From assembly GCA_947632625.1 (NCBI GenBank), contig CANRPZ010000038.1, positions 1-11,216 on the forward strand: 11,216 nt of DNA, in the 5' to 3' direction. Positions 1 through 6,935 of the stretch are shown here, one piece after another (the stretch's first letter is position 1; each line of letters starts with the position of its first letter). The notes under the pieces are model-generated. The model was not told where the DNA came from. It did no database searches and worked only from the letters and a program-made list of their open reading frames with translations. Made by a program: the position numbers and the translations under genes. The stretch comes from an uncultured Bacilli bacterium. Lineage in GTDB: Bacteria; Bacillota_I; Bacilli_A; RF39; UBA660.

Positions 1-2
1 GC

Positions 3-42
3 AAAAAATCAGAAAAAGTTTTCAATATTCTTCTGATTTTTT
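3..42. terminator. Bidirectional hairpin terminator downstream of gltX
   Basis: A perfect 12-bp inverted repeat (AAAAAATCAGAA at 3-14, its complement at 31-42) encloses a 16-nt loop. On the minus strand it lies about 60 nt past the gltX stop codon and ends in six U. On the plus strand it is followed by a longer T-rich tract (37-59), so it could also end a gene entering from the left. The stem is AT-rich, so its strength is uncertain. The stretch from 43 to 102 holds nothing else that I can support. Confidence 0.65.
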
Positions 43-102
43 ATTTTCTTTTATTTTTTACGGAAACTCAAATTTTAAACGGGAAAATGAAAAAAAAGAA
101 AA

Positions 103-1761
103 TTATTTTGCAATTTGGTTATTCAATCTTGCTAATACTTTTTCTTTTCCTAAAATTTTCATAATACTATAAAGATCAGGAGTGATTGTAAGGGTAGTTA
201 AAGCAATACGAATAATGTTCGTAACATCCACAATGCTTCCTTTATAAGGTTCTGGATTTTCTTTATATGCTTTTACATTTGCTGCATACCCTAATGCTTC
301 ACTCATTTCCTTTATTTTAGTAAACCATTCTTCTTGTGTATCATTTTCGTTATAAATATTTTGATAGTTTTTTAATATCTTTTTTACCTCTTCTAAATCA
401 TATTCTAAAAAATCAACTTTAGAACCTAGAAAATATTCATCGTACATATACCAAGTTTTTTCTTTAATTTCACTATAATAAGTATAATCTTTACGAGGTT
501 TTTTTTGTTCTCTTTCTATATTATAAATTGCCATAGAATATTCTTTATATTTCGAAAGTATCTCATGAAATTCCGGATCATATTTTTGACTCCAATCCAA
601 AGCACCTTTATAAACCTCTTCTTTTGTTAAACGACTAATATAATTTTTAGATAGGTTATCCAATTTATCTAAATCAAATAAGGCTCCACTTGCACTCATC
701 TTTTTTGGTGAAAAAGGAAATTCAGTGAAACTTGAGGTAGGATGTCCTTCTCGCCAAGCTTCATAATTAGAGTTAGCAATGGTCATAATAGCTTCAATTA
801 AAGCATAAGCAGGATAGCCCTTTTCTTCGTAATAACTCATTCTTGCTTCTGGATCTAATCGTTTCGAAATTTTACGAACACTATCGCCATCTTTTTTTAG
901 AATTAAAGGAATATGAATATATTTTGGCATTGGAAAACCAAACGTTTTAAATAATTCATAATGAATTGGAATAGAACTTACCCACTCTTGCCCGCGAACT
1001 ACATGTGTTGTATGCATTAAATAATCATCGACCAAATGAGCAAAGTGATAAGTTGGTAGTCCATCTTTACTTTTCATAATGGGAATGTCTAAATCGTTTT
1101 CTGGTAGTTCCATTTCTCCGAAAGCTAAATCGTTAAATTTAAACTTGCGATTAAAATCCCCACTACTTTTTAAACGAATGGTATACGCTTCCCCCTTTTT
1201 AATACGCTCTATTGCTTCTTCAACTGGCAAATCACGATATTTAGCGTATCTTCCATAAATGCCAATTCTTCTTTTATCTTTTGCTTGTCCTTCGCGAATA
1301 ACATCCATTTCTTCTTGCGTTAAAAAACAAGGATAAGCCTTTCCTTCTCGAACTAAATGTTTAATAAAAGTTTGGTAAATTTCTTTTCTTTCGGATTGAA
1401 TATAAGGTCCATAAGCCCCTTTGGTTTCATGAATATCACGATATTCGTATTCATCTGGTTCCATTTGATAGTGCTTTAAAATATGACGAATATACTCTAC
1501 AGCACCATCAACCTCACGAGAAGTATCGGTATCTTCATTCCTTAAGTAAAAAATACCTCCACTATTTTTAGCAATAACATAATCAATCGTGGCCGCTAAA
1601 AAATTTCCAATGTGCATAAAACCAGTTGGACTTGGAGCATATCTTGTAACTTTGGCATTCTCATCTAAATTTCTTACTGGATACAACTTTTCATAATCTT
1701 CAATTGTTTTTGTTATATTTGGAAATAAAAATTCTGCTAAATCTTCTCTACTCATGTTCAT
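103..1761 (-). CDS. gltX: Glutamyl-tRNA synthetase (long, clostridial-type)
   Basis: This 552-residue class I aminoacyl-tRNA synthetase would attach glutamate to tRNA-Glu in the cytoplasm, using ATP. The Rossmann-fold signature is visible at residues 42-53 (APSPTGFMHIGN, with the HIGH-like motif at 50-53). The second ATP-binding motif is KISKR at 297-301, in place of KMSKS. The tRNA acceptor-end part includes VVRGQEW near 254-260. About 38 residues precede the catalytic core, an extension typical of the roughly 550-residue enzymes of many Clostridia and their relatives; the remainder is the helical anticodon-binding region. The start is ATG at 1761, preceded by AAAGG with six bases between. 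It overlaps the cyclophilin gene by 14 nt, so translation is probably coupled. It is the last gene of the fic-alkD-cyclophilin unit. Whether it also charges tRNA-Gln cannot be seen here. Confidence 0.95.
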   Translation of the reverse strand: MNMSREDLAEFLFPNITKTIEDYEKLYPVRNLDENAKVTRYAPSPTGFMHIGNFLAATIDYVIAKNSGGIFYLRNEDTDTSREVDGAVEYIRHILKHYQMEPDEYEYRDIHETKGAYGPYIQSERKEIYQTFIKHLVREGKAYPCFLTQEEMDVIREGQAKDKRRIGIYGRYAKYRDLPVEEAIERIKKGEAYTIRLKSSGDFNRKFKFNDLAFGEMELPENDLDIPIMKSKDGLPTYHFAHLVDDYLMHTTHVVRGQEWVSSIPIHYELFKTFGFPMPKYIHIPLILKKDGDSVRKISKRLDPEARMSYYEEKGYPAYALIEAIMTIANSNYEAWREGHPTSSFTEFPFSPKKMSASGALFDLDKLDNLSKNYISRLTKEEVYKGALDWSQKYDPEFHEILSKYKEYSMAIYNIEREQKKPRKDYTYYSEIKEKTWYMYDEYFLGSKVDFLEYDLEEVKKILKNYQNIYNENDTQEEWFTKIKEMSEALGYAANVKAYKENPEPYKGSIVDVTNIIRIALTTLTITPDLYSIMKILGKEKVLARLNNQIAK

Positions 1762-2374
1762 CCACCACCTTTATAAATTCCATACTTACAATTTTTATAT
1801 CTTTTAATGGTTTGTCGTTCTTATCTGTTACCACCGATGCAATTTCATCTACCACATCCATTCCGGCAATTACACGTCCAAATGCAGCATAAGCCCCATC
1901 TAAATTAGTTGCATTTTGATTACTTTTAAGAACGATAAAGAACTGACTACTAGCACTATCCATACTTATTCCATTACGAGCCATAGAAATAATACCACGT
2001 TCATGTTTTAAAGTATTTTCTACTCCATTTTCTTGAAATTCTCCTTTTATCGTACTAGCATTTCTTCCTAAACTCGTTCCATCTCCAGCTTGAATGACAA
2101 AGTCTCTTACAACACGATGAAAAATAATATCATTATAAAAATCATTTTCAACCAATTTTTTAAAATTAGCAACCGTAATTGGAGCAACATCTGGATATAA
2201 GGTAAGAAGAATTTTTTTATCTTGTTCTAAATTGATTACAACGTTATTCGTTTTCTTATTTGTTTCTTGATAAGTAATATTTTCGTACGTTTTTTCTTCA
2301 CTTAAAATCGTTTTACCACAACCACTGGTCAAAAATAATCCAAACAGAAAAACAATTATCTTCCACTTTTTCAT
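1748..2374 (-). CDS. Cyclophilin-type peptidyl-prolyl cis-trans isomerase, lipoprotein
   Basis: This 208-residue protein is a predicted surface-anchored foldase that would isomerise Xaa-Pro bonds in exported proteins. Residues 1-18 form a signal peptide (MKKWK, then a hydrophobic run) ending in the lipobox LTSGC, with Cys19 as the expected lipidated residue. A polar linker (about 20-44) leads to the cyclophilin domain (about 45-203). Expected active-site landmarks are FHRVV (85-89, Arg87), FVIQAGD (92-98), Met131, SQFF (143-146) and LDGAYAAFG (158-166). The position of the cyclosporin-contacting Trp of human CypA is Asn here, a kind of change common in bacterial cyclophilins. ATG at 2374 has a strong AAGGAGG site eight bases upstream, embedded in the last alkD codons, and overlaps the alkD TGA as ATGA. 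Its 3' end overlaps gltX. Secreted cyclophilin lipoproteins are known in Gram-positive bacteria; the substrates here are unknown. Confidence 0.92.
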   Translation of the reverse strand: MKKWKIIVFLFGLFLTSGCGKTILSEEKTYENITYQETNKKTNNVVINLEQDKKILLTLYPDVAPITVANFKKLVENDFYNDIIFHRVVRDFVIQAGDGTSLGRNASTIKGEFQENGVENTLKHERGIISMARNGISMDSASSQFFIVLKSNQNATNLDGAYAAFGRVIAGMDVVDEIASVVTDKNDKPLKDIKIVSMEFIKVVDEHE

Positions 2375-3084
2375 TTAACTTTCCTCCTTAAACTTTCTAC
2401 AAACTTTTTATCTTCTTGCTTTACGCGAAAACTCTCTTTTATTTTACTAATCGTTTTGTTAAAAGTAAATGTATTTATGTGACTTTTTAATAAATAAGCT
2501 AAAGTTTCTTCTCTATATTGAATAAAACATTCACACAAAAGCCAAGCAATAGCCATATTAACATAATAGGAATCCACCGTTATTTTCTCGATTAAAGAAA
2601 AAATTTCTTCTAAATAGTCCAAACTGATAAAATAGTTTAAAAAAATTACGAGTCCTACTCTTATTTTAAAGATTTCTTCTGCCTTTACATATTCTTTAAA
2701 ATAAGAAAACCAAAAAGGTTTATCTTGTTTCACAATTTTTAAACTAGCACAAAAGCCATCACAAATTTCCCAATTATCAATTAAATCGATATAATGAGGC
2801 AAATACTTTACTAAAGTTTCTTTTTCTTTAAGGCTTGCTATAACAAAACCTTCTATCATGATTTCTTCGTGATATTTATGTTTGGTAACTTTTAAAAAAG
2901 AGGCAACATCACTTTTGGCTATTTCTTTAGCAATTCGTCTATTTACTGGAATACGTATTCCTAGAATTTCATATTTCGTTTGAACTAATTTTTCTTGAAA
3001 TTTTTGATATGAAACATCCTGATTCTTTTTTAAATAGGTTCGATATTCTTCATAACTTTCTTTTGTCCACTTGTTCATAATCAT
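2371..3084 (-). CDS. alkD: AlkD-like DNA alkylation repair protein (HEAT-like repeats)
   Basis: This 237-residue protein belongs to the DNA alkylation repair family (PF08713), all-helical HEAT-like repeat proteins that excise alkylated purines such as 3-methyladenine and N7-alkylguanine derivatives. Family motifs run in order: GIRIPVNRRIAKEIAK (42-57), HKYHEE (69-74), LIDNWEICD (101-109), FKIRVGLV (139-146) and YYVNMAIAWLLCE (173-185). By motif alignment Trp105, Asp109, Arg142 and Trp181 match the catalytic or DNA-contacting residues Trp109, Asp113, Arg148 and Trp187 of Bacillus cereus AlkD, so activity is plausible. The start is ATG at 3084 or ATG at 3078. Neither has a good Shine-Dalgarno sequence, and the gene begins only 8 nt after the fic stop, which suggests translational coupling. 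It ends in an ATGA overlap with the cyclophilin gene. The exact lesion preference cannot be told from sequence. Confidence 0.88.
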   Translation of the reverse strand: MIMNKWTKESYEEYRTYLKKNQDVSYQKFQEKLVQTKYEILGIRIPVNRRIAKEIAKSDVASFLKVTKHKYHEEIMIEGFVIASLKEKETLVKYLPHYIDLIDNWEICDGFCASLKIVKQDKPFWFSYFKEYVKAEEIFKIRVGLVIFLNYFISLDYLEEIFSLIEKITVDSYYVNMAIAWLLCECFIQYREETLAYLLKSHINTFTFNKTISKIKESFRVKQEDKKFVESLRRKVK

Positions 3085-3092
3085 TTTCTGAC

Positions 3093-4169
3093 TTAAGGTT
3101 TTAAATTTTCCCTATTTAATTCTTCTGCTTCTACTAAAATATTATTTTTTTCTCTTTGTAGTTCAGCAATCCATACGGTAAGAGTTTGCGTTGTATTTTC
3201 ATATAAAAAAGAGGTAAAGCCATCTATATCGTATTCATCAATAAATCTTTTATACTTATCCATGGATGCTTCAGTAATTAAAACTGGAGCAAGTCCTTGT
3301 TTATAAAGATTACGGGATAAAAGAATTCGTCCGGTTCGTCCATTTCCATCACTAAAAGGATGGATTCTTTCAAAACGGATATGAAACTCTGCTTCTTTTC
3401 TTAAAATATTCATCATAATTTGCTTTTGTTCTTCATGGGTTAAGAAAGAATGCTTCTTTAAAATTTCTTCCCTACCAAAATTATGTTTGTATTCATAAAG
3501 TAATTTAGACATTTCACTAGGAACTAATTCTTTTTCTACTGTTTTAAAATGCGTTCCTGGAATTTGATTATTTACTTTTTTAAATCCAATTTCTTTTTCT
3601 TCTTGACTTTCTACAACCATCGCATTAATTTTAATAATTTCTGAAATACCAATATGCTCTAAAGTTAAAGAATAATCAAAAGCTTTCAAATGATCTTCTT
3701 TTAAATGATGTGCTTTATCATAAGCTACTTTATAATTAGGTAAAATGCGGAATAATTCTATTACTTTACGATAAGTTGCCCGTTCATCAAATCCATTTTC
3801 ATTAAAAACTAAAATAGTATAAATCCATTTATCAAAATCACTATATTTCTCTTCATAAATACGATTGATAATAGCTGTATCTTCTTTTGTAAAATTCTCT
3901 GTAATAGCTCCCAAATAACGAGCGGAATATAAGACATAAAAACGAACAAGATTCCGAATTTCCTCTTGCTTCTTTTTATTCAAACTTTGAAAAAGTTTTT
4001 TGCTATTATTTTCTTTTAAACGTTCTAACTCTTCTTCATAAAGATATAACTGATTAAAAAAAAGTTCACAAGATAAACTAGAATGCGCTAGCCCTTCTTT
4101 AAATACATCTAAATTTCTTTTTAAAACTCTTGCCGGAAAATAAAAACCACCAATAAATTCTTTTTCCAT
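3093..4169 (-). CDS. fic: Fic-domain protein (probable AMP transferase)
   Basis: This 358-residue protein carries the Fic active-site motif HPFSDGNGRTGR at 270-281. His270 is the expected base, Asp274 the acidic metal ligand, and the GNGR loop binds the nucleotide phosphates. Most family members transfer AMP from ATP to a hydroxyl on a target protein. The Fic core spans roughly 165-327, with the flap region near 202-215 (IPGTHFKTV) and an N-terminal helical half (1-160) without a recognised domain. I see no canonical [S/T]xxxE[G/N] inhibitory helix before the core. SFLYEN at 320-325 fits the pattern after it, but sits where the last core helix normally ends. ATG at 4169 has AAAGGAG eight bases upstream. 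The gene leads the fic-alkD-cyclophilin-gltX unit. No small antitoxin gene is adjacent, so a toxin-antitoxin role is not supported; the target is unknown. Confidence 0.9.
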   Translation of the reverse strand: MEKEFIGGFYFPARVLKRNLDVFKEGLAHSSLSCELFFNQLYLYEEELERLKENNSKKLFQSLNKKKQEEIRNLVRFYVLYSARYLGAITENFTKEDTAIINRIYEEKYSDFDKWIYTILVFNENGFDERATYRKVIELFRILPNYKVAYDKAHHLKEDHLKAFDYSLTLEHIGISEIIKINAMVVESQEEKEIGFKKVNNQIPGTHFKTVEKELVPSEMSKLLYEYKHNFGREEILKKHSFLTHEEQKQIMMNILRKEAEFHIRFERIHPFSDGNGRTGRILLSRNLYKQGLAPVLITEASMDKYKRFIDEYDIDGFTSFLYENTTQTLTVWIAELQREKNNILVEAEELNRENLKP

Positions 4170-4193
4170 AATTAGACTCCTTTAATTATGGTT

Positions 4194-4223
4194 ATTATAT
4201 CATAGACGCAGCACAATCTGCAA
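4194..4223 (-). promoter_or_regulatory. Sigma-A-type promoter for the fic-alkD-cyclophilin-gltX unit
   Basis: Read on the minus strand, TGATATAAT gives a perfect -10 hexamer (4199 to 4194) with the extended TGn element. TTGCAG (4223 to 4218) serves as a -35 at an 18-bp spacing. Transcription would start near 4187, just ahead of the fic ribosome-binding site AAAGGAG (plus-strand 4178-4184). The promoter lies between fic and the left end of the insertion sequence and was not disrupted by the insertion. Confidence 0.65.
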
Positions 4224-4231
4224 GAATTCCA

Positions 4232-4240
4232 TTTTATTTA
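4232..4240. repeat. Left target-site duplication of the insertion sequence
   Basis: TTTTATTTA sits directly left of the element and is repeated exactly at 5508-5516. A 9-bp duplication fits the ISAs1 family. The target is AT-rich, so the edge could be shifted by one base (ATTTTATTTA also reads on both sides). Confidence 0.8.
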
Positions 4241-4243
4241 TAT

Positions 4244-4259
4244 GGCAATCGCATAAAAA
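4244..4259 (+). repeat. Left terminal inverted repeat of the insertion sequence
   Basis: GGCAATCGCATAAAAA matches the complement of 5489-5504 at all 16 positions. It is the probable transposase binding and cleavage end. After this core the two ends diverge, with an A-run on the left and GTTGAC on the right. Confidence 0.88.
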
Positions 4260-4274
4260 AAATAATGTAAAATT

Positions 4275-4283
4275 TGGTATAAT
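4275..4283 (+). promoter_or_regulatory. Extended -10 promoter for the transposase
   Basis: TGGTATAAT is a consensus -10 (4278-4283) with the TGn extension, inside the element and 59 nt upstream of the transposase ATG. No convincing -35 is present, which extended -10 promoters tolerate. A second TATAAT at 4316-4321 is another candidate but lies very close to the ribosome-binding site. Confidence 0.45.
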
Positions 4284-4341
4284 TACTTTTTAAAATAAAA
4301 AAAATTATGTATTCTTATAATATAGGAAGGTGTAAGAATAT

Positions 4342-5472
4342 ATGAATTCATTAATAAATCAATTTGAAATAATAGAAGATCCAAGGGATATAAGAGGAAA
4401 AAAACATAATTTAGCAAATATTTTAGTAATGACTGTATATGGTATTTTATGTGGATATACTGACTTTGAAAATATGGCAGATTTTTTAGAGGTTCATGAA
4501 GATTATTTTACTAGTCTCTTATCACTTGAAAATGGTATTCCCTCTCATGATACTTTTTCTCGAGTTTTTGCTTTAATAGATACTAAAAAATTTTTAAATA
4601 CATTTATTGATTGGATAAAAGAAATTGTTGGCAAAAATGGACAACATTTATGTATTGATGGTAAAGCAATAAAAAGTGCTAGAGATGCCATAAATGGTGG
4701 TAATACTCCTTATATAGTTTCAGGTTTTCTTGCTGATATAGGTATATCTATTGGGCAAGTTAAAGTAAATGATAAATCTAATGAAATAATGGCTATACCT
4801 GACTTAATTAAACTTTTAGATATTGAAGGTAAAATTATTACTATTGATGCTATTGGTACTCAAGAAGAAATTTGTAACTTAATTACCAGTAAAGATAAAA
4901 AAGGAGATTATATCTTAAAAGTTAAAGATAATCAAAAGGATTTAAAAGATGATATTAAAACTTATTTTGATTTAGGCCTTAAAAGAGATGATACAGATAT
5001 TGTCATTTGGGATACTGATTATGAAAAAGATTACGGAAGAATAGAAAAAAGAATTTATTATCTATCATATAATATAGATTGCATAACTGACAAATATAAA
5101 TGGAAATCTGTAAAAGCGATTGGCAGAATTGATGTTTATCGTGAAGAAAATGGCCTAGTTAAAACAACTAAACATTATTATATTTTAAGTAATACATTTG
5201 ATATAAATTCATTTATTAAAATAACTAGAGAACATTGGAATATAGAATGTTCCCTACATTGGCGATTAGATGTAATCATGGATGAAGACCATTCTAGAAA
5301 TAGAGTTGGCAATTCTGTTGATAATCTTTCTTTAATTCGTAAAGTTGTTTTTAATCTTGCTAGGTTGGATGATTCTATGGGAAAACTTACTTTAAAGAAA
5401 AAAATGACTCGGTATATTAGTGATTTTCATAATATTGAAAATCTTATATTCCATGTCATTCCTTCTTTATAG
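4342..5472 (+). CDS. ISAs1-family DDE transposase
   Basis: This 376-residue transposase, full length for the family, would cut and join the ends of its own element. The N-terminal DDE_Tnp_1-associated region covers about residues 5-95 (with EDPRDIRGKKHNL near 12-24). The catalytic core follows, with CIDGKAIKSARD (Asp106), ITIDAIGTQEE (Asp169) and REHWNIECSLHWRLDVIMDED (Glu302 in the C-terminal motif typical of ISAs1/H-repeat enzymes). All three acidic residues and the HWxLDV signature are present, with no internal stop, so it could be active. ATG at 4342 is preceded by GGAAGG with a rather long spacing of about 11 bases. It is transcribed against the flanking murB and fic genes, so it should not drive them. 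No second gene or passenger lies in the element. Confidence 0.93.
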   Translation: MNSLINQFEIIEDPRDIRGKKHNLANILVMTVYGILCGYTDFENMADFLEVHEDYFTSLLSLENGIPSHDTFSRVFALIDTKKFLNTFIDWIKEIVGKNGQHLCIDGKAIKSARDAINGGNTPYIVSGFLADIGISIGQVKVNDKSNEIMAIPDLIKLLDIEGKIITIDAIGTQEEICNLITSKDKKGDYILKVKDNQKDLKDDIKTYFDLGLKRDDTDIVIWDTDYEKDYGRIEKRIYYLSYNIDCITDKYKWKSVKAIGRIDVYREENGLVKTTKHYYILSNTFDINSFIKITREHWNIECSLHWRLDVIMDEDHSRNRVGNSVDNLSLIRKVVFNLARLDDSMGKLTLKKKMTRYISDFHNIENLIFHVIPSL

Positions 5473-5488
5473 TTTTCTTTACGTCAAC

Positions 5489-5504
5489 TTTTTATGCGAT
5501 TGCC
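5489..5504 (-). repeat. Right terminal inverted repeat of the insertion sequence
   Basis: TTTTTATGCGATTGCC is the exact complement of the left repeat at 4244-4259. It begins 16 nt after the transposase stop codon and is followed by TTA and then the right target duplication. Confidence 0.88.
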
Positions 5505-5507
5505 TTA

Positions 5508-5516
5508 TTTTATTTA
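5508..5516. repeat. Right target-site duplication of the insertion sequence
   Basis: TTTTATTTA repeats 4232-4240 exactly. Its last base is immediately next to the murB TAA stop codon (5517-5519, minus strand), so the insertion left the murB frame untouched. Confidence 0.8.
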
Positions 5517-6404
5517 TTACAAAAGCTCTTGCTCTAAAACCAAATCAATCTGACATTTCTCTTTTACCTCTTTTTGAACAAATAAAATAAGTTCATAAAT
5601 TTCTTTTCCCGTAGCATCTCCAGTATTTATAATAAAATTAGCATGTTTTTCACTTACCATAGCACCACCAATTCTTTTTCCCTTAAGTCCTAATTGATCA
5701 ATAATTCTTCCTGCACTATCATGAGAAGGATTTTTAAATACCGAACCAGCAGAAGGATAAAAAAGTGGTTGCTTGCTTTTTCTTATCTGATTATTTTCTT
5801 TAATGGTCTGTAAAATTTCTTTTACATCCTTTTTTTCTAATTCTAAAGTTACCTCAAGTATAATGTAGTCTTTATGTTGTTTAAAAAAACTATTTCGATA
5901 AGAAAACAATAGTTCTTCCTTCGAAAATTCTTTTATTTTTAAATCTGGAGTTAAGGCCTTAACTTTTTGGACTACAGAAGAAATTTCCTGATTTAAAGCT
6001 CCCACATTCATGGCAATACTTGCTCCAATTACTCCAGGAATACCACAAGCAAACTCTAAACCTGTATACCCCATATTCGATAATTTATTCACTAAAAAAA
6101 TAAGAGGGACACTCGCTCCTACAACAATCGTATTTCCTTGAATTTCGATTTGCTTTAAACAATCCAATTTAATAATAGCGCCATCAAATATAGGATTTAC
6201 AAATAAGACATTTGAGCCATTCCCTAAAACTCGATAACAAATTTGTTCTTTTTTTAAAAAAGTAAGCAAACAAATAAGACTGGCTAAATCTTTTGGATAA
6301 ATCAAATATTTAGCTAGACATGAAACTTGATACGTATTTAAATTTTTTAAATCATAATTTTCATATACTTTTCCAATCTGCAATTGTTTTAACTTTTCGA
6401 ACAT
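5517..6404 (-). CDS. murB: UDP-N-acetylenolpyruvoylglucosamine reductase
   Basis: This 295-residue cytoplasmic flavoenzyme reduces UDP-GlcNAc-enolpyruvate to UDP-MurNAc with NADPH, the second committed step of peptidoglycan precursor synthesis. FAD-binding landmarks are GNGSNVLF (61-68) and GIPGVIGASIAMNVGAL (121-137). Substrate and catalytic landmarks are SYRNSFF (168-174, Arg170), AGSVFKNP (219-226, Ser221 as proton donor) and GGAMVSEKHANFI (246-258). The C-terminal LEQEL aligns with the family's L-x-P-E-V, making Glu293 the likely catalytic Glu. The protein stops two residues later, whereas many homologues continue with a short RIIG-like tail. The layout, with no long insertion between the domains, suits a type II (Gram-positive) MurB. 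ATG at 6404 follows AAGAGG. It has its own promoter. It was probably once followed closely by fic, before the insertion sequence came between them. Confidence 0.95.
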   Translation of the reverse strand: MFEKLKQLQIGKVYENYDLKNLNTYQVSCLAKYLIYPKDLASLICLLTFLKKEQICYRVLGNGSNVLFVNPIFDGAIIKLDCLKQIEIQGNTIVVGASVPLIFLVNKLSNMGYTGLEFACGIPGVIGASIAMNVGALNQEISSVVQKVKALTPDLKIKEFSKEELLFSYRNSFFKQHKDYIILEVTLELEKKDVKEILQTIKENNQIRKSKQPLFYPSAGSVFKNPSHDSAGRIIDQLGLKGKRIGGAMVSEKHANFIINTGDATGKEIYELILFVQKEVKEKCQIDLVLEQELL

Positions 6405-6422
6405 ATAAACCTCTTTTTTTCT

Positions 6423-6431
6423 ATTATAACA
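6423..6431 (-). promoter_or_regulatory. Extended -10 promoter for murB
   Basis: On the minus strand TGTTATAAT supplies a consensus -10 with the TGn extension, about 19 nt upstream of the murB ATG. The 17-bp-spaced -35 position is T-rich with no good hexamer. It lies between the terminator of the coat-protein gene and murB, so murB appears to start its own transcript. Confidence 0.55.
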
Positions 6432-6443
6432 TATTAAGTTAGC

Positions 6444-6469
6444 AAAAGAAAAAGACCAAAAGGTCTTTT
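6444..6469 (-). terminator. Intrinsic terminator of the CotZ-like gene
   Basis: On the minus strand AAAAGACC and GGTCTTTT form an 8-bp stem (6450-6457 with 6462-6469) with a four-base loop, followed by TTCTTTT. The stop codon of the coat-protein gene (6468-6470) lies in the first arm of the stem, so termination follows the end of translation directly. Confidence 0.7.
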
Positions 6470-6905
6470 ATACACATTCTACAAATGTATCGGTTAAACA
6501 ACGGATTGCACAAATGCAATCTAGACTAATTGTAAAAAATGAACTTGTAGCAACATATGGATTTAAACTTGTTGTATCTGGATTATCAGCAAGTACACGA
6601 CAAGTGCAACAATTTCCGTCCACTTTTTCTACTCTAAAGACATTAGAGCAAGTTGTACTTGCATCTGTACAAGTGGCTGTTGAATCTTTTGTCGTTGGCA
6701 TACTCCAAGGAGTTCCATTACCACAACATGTATAAATCATTATCGGTCTAGTATTACAAATAAGACAATTTGGTCCACCACCAAGCATTGGTCGATCACA
6801 AGAATCTAAACAACTTTCTGGACAAGCATTTTGTTGAAGAACCAAAATAACATTTAGTATTTCAGCGATACAGCTTGTATTTTCGTTAGTTTCTTTATTA
6901 CACAT
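6468..6905 (-). CDS. CotY/CotZ-like cysteine-rich spore coat protein
   Basis: This 145-residue protein has 18 cysteines, including CC pairs at 60-61 and 99-100. It follows the CotY/CotZ spore-coat family (PF10612). An N-terminal Cys-containing helix with a glutamine pair comes first (CIAEILNVILVLQQ, 12-25), then NVFRVEKVDGNCCTCRVL (88-105), and near the C-terminus ISLDCICAIRCL (126-137). In Bacillus these proteins form the disulphide-linked outermost coat or crust and are made in the mother cell. ATG at 6905 was chosen because AAAGGGTGA lies just upstream; an in-frame upstream ATG at 6974 would add 23 residues without a comparable site. It stands alone between its own sigma-K-like promoter and terminator. 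The cysteine spacing is clear, but which of CotY or CotZ it matches is not, so no symbol is given. Confidence 0.82.
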   Translation of the reverse strand: MCNKETNENTSCIAEILNVILVLQQNACPESCLDSCDRPMLGGGPNCLICNTRPIMIYTCCGNGTPWSMPTTKDSTATCTDASTTCSNVFRVEKVDGNCCTCRVLADNPDTTSLNPYVATSSFFTISLDCICAIRCLTDTFVECV

Positions 6906-6935
6906 ATCATTCACCCTTTCATGTATTCTCATTAA

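Larger units (their letters stand above)
4241..5507 (+). mobile_element. Complete ISAs1-family insertion sequence
   Basis: This is an element of about 1.27 kb with one intact transposase gene, near-identical ends and a direct target duplication. The 16-bp cores GGCAATCGCATAAAAA (4244-4259) and its complement (5489-5504) match perfectly. The three outer bases on each side (TAT on the left; TAA on the right when read outward-in) extend the repeat to 19 bp with one mismatch. It inserted exactly behind the murB stop codon and ahead of the fic promoter, separating two genes that had been about 71 bp apart. Intact ends, frame and duplication suggest a recent insertion and a possibly still mobile copy. 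The ISAs1 assignment rests on the transposase motifs and length. Confidence 0.9.

Noticed and set aside
1704..1892. Plus-strand open frame of 62 codons across the gltX/cyclophilin junction
   Set aside because: It lies wholly antisense to two well-supported genes, has low-complexity hydrophobic content and no ribosome-binding site.
3093..4169. Fic/antitoxin toxin-antitoxin pair
   Set aside because: No small antitoxin-like gene flanks fic; the downstream neighbour is a full-length AlkD-family protein and upstream is the insertion sequence.
4241..4250. Outward -35-like TTGCCA in the left end of the insertion sequence that might drive fic
   Set aside because: No -10 hexamer lies at a suitable distance in the flanking DNA, and fic has a better promoter of its own.
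6514..6735. Plus-strand open frame of 73 codons opposite the CotZ-like gene
   Set aside because: It is the antisense shadow of a gene with clear family motifs; no start signals support it.
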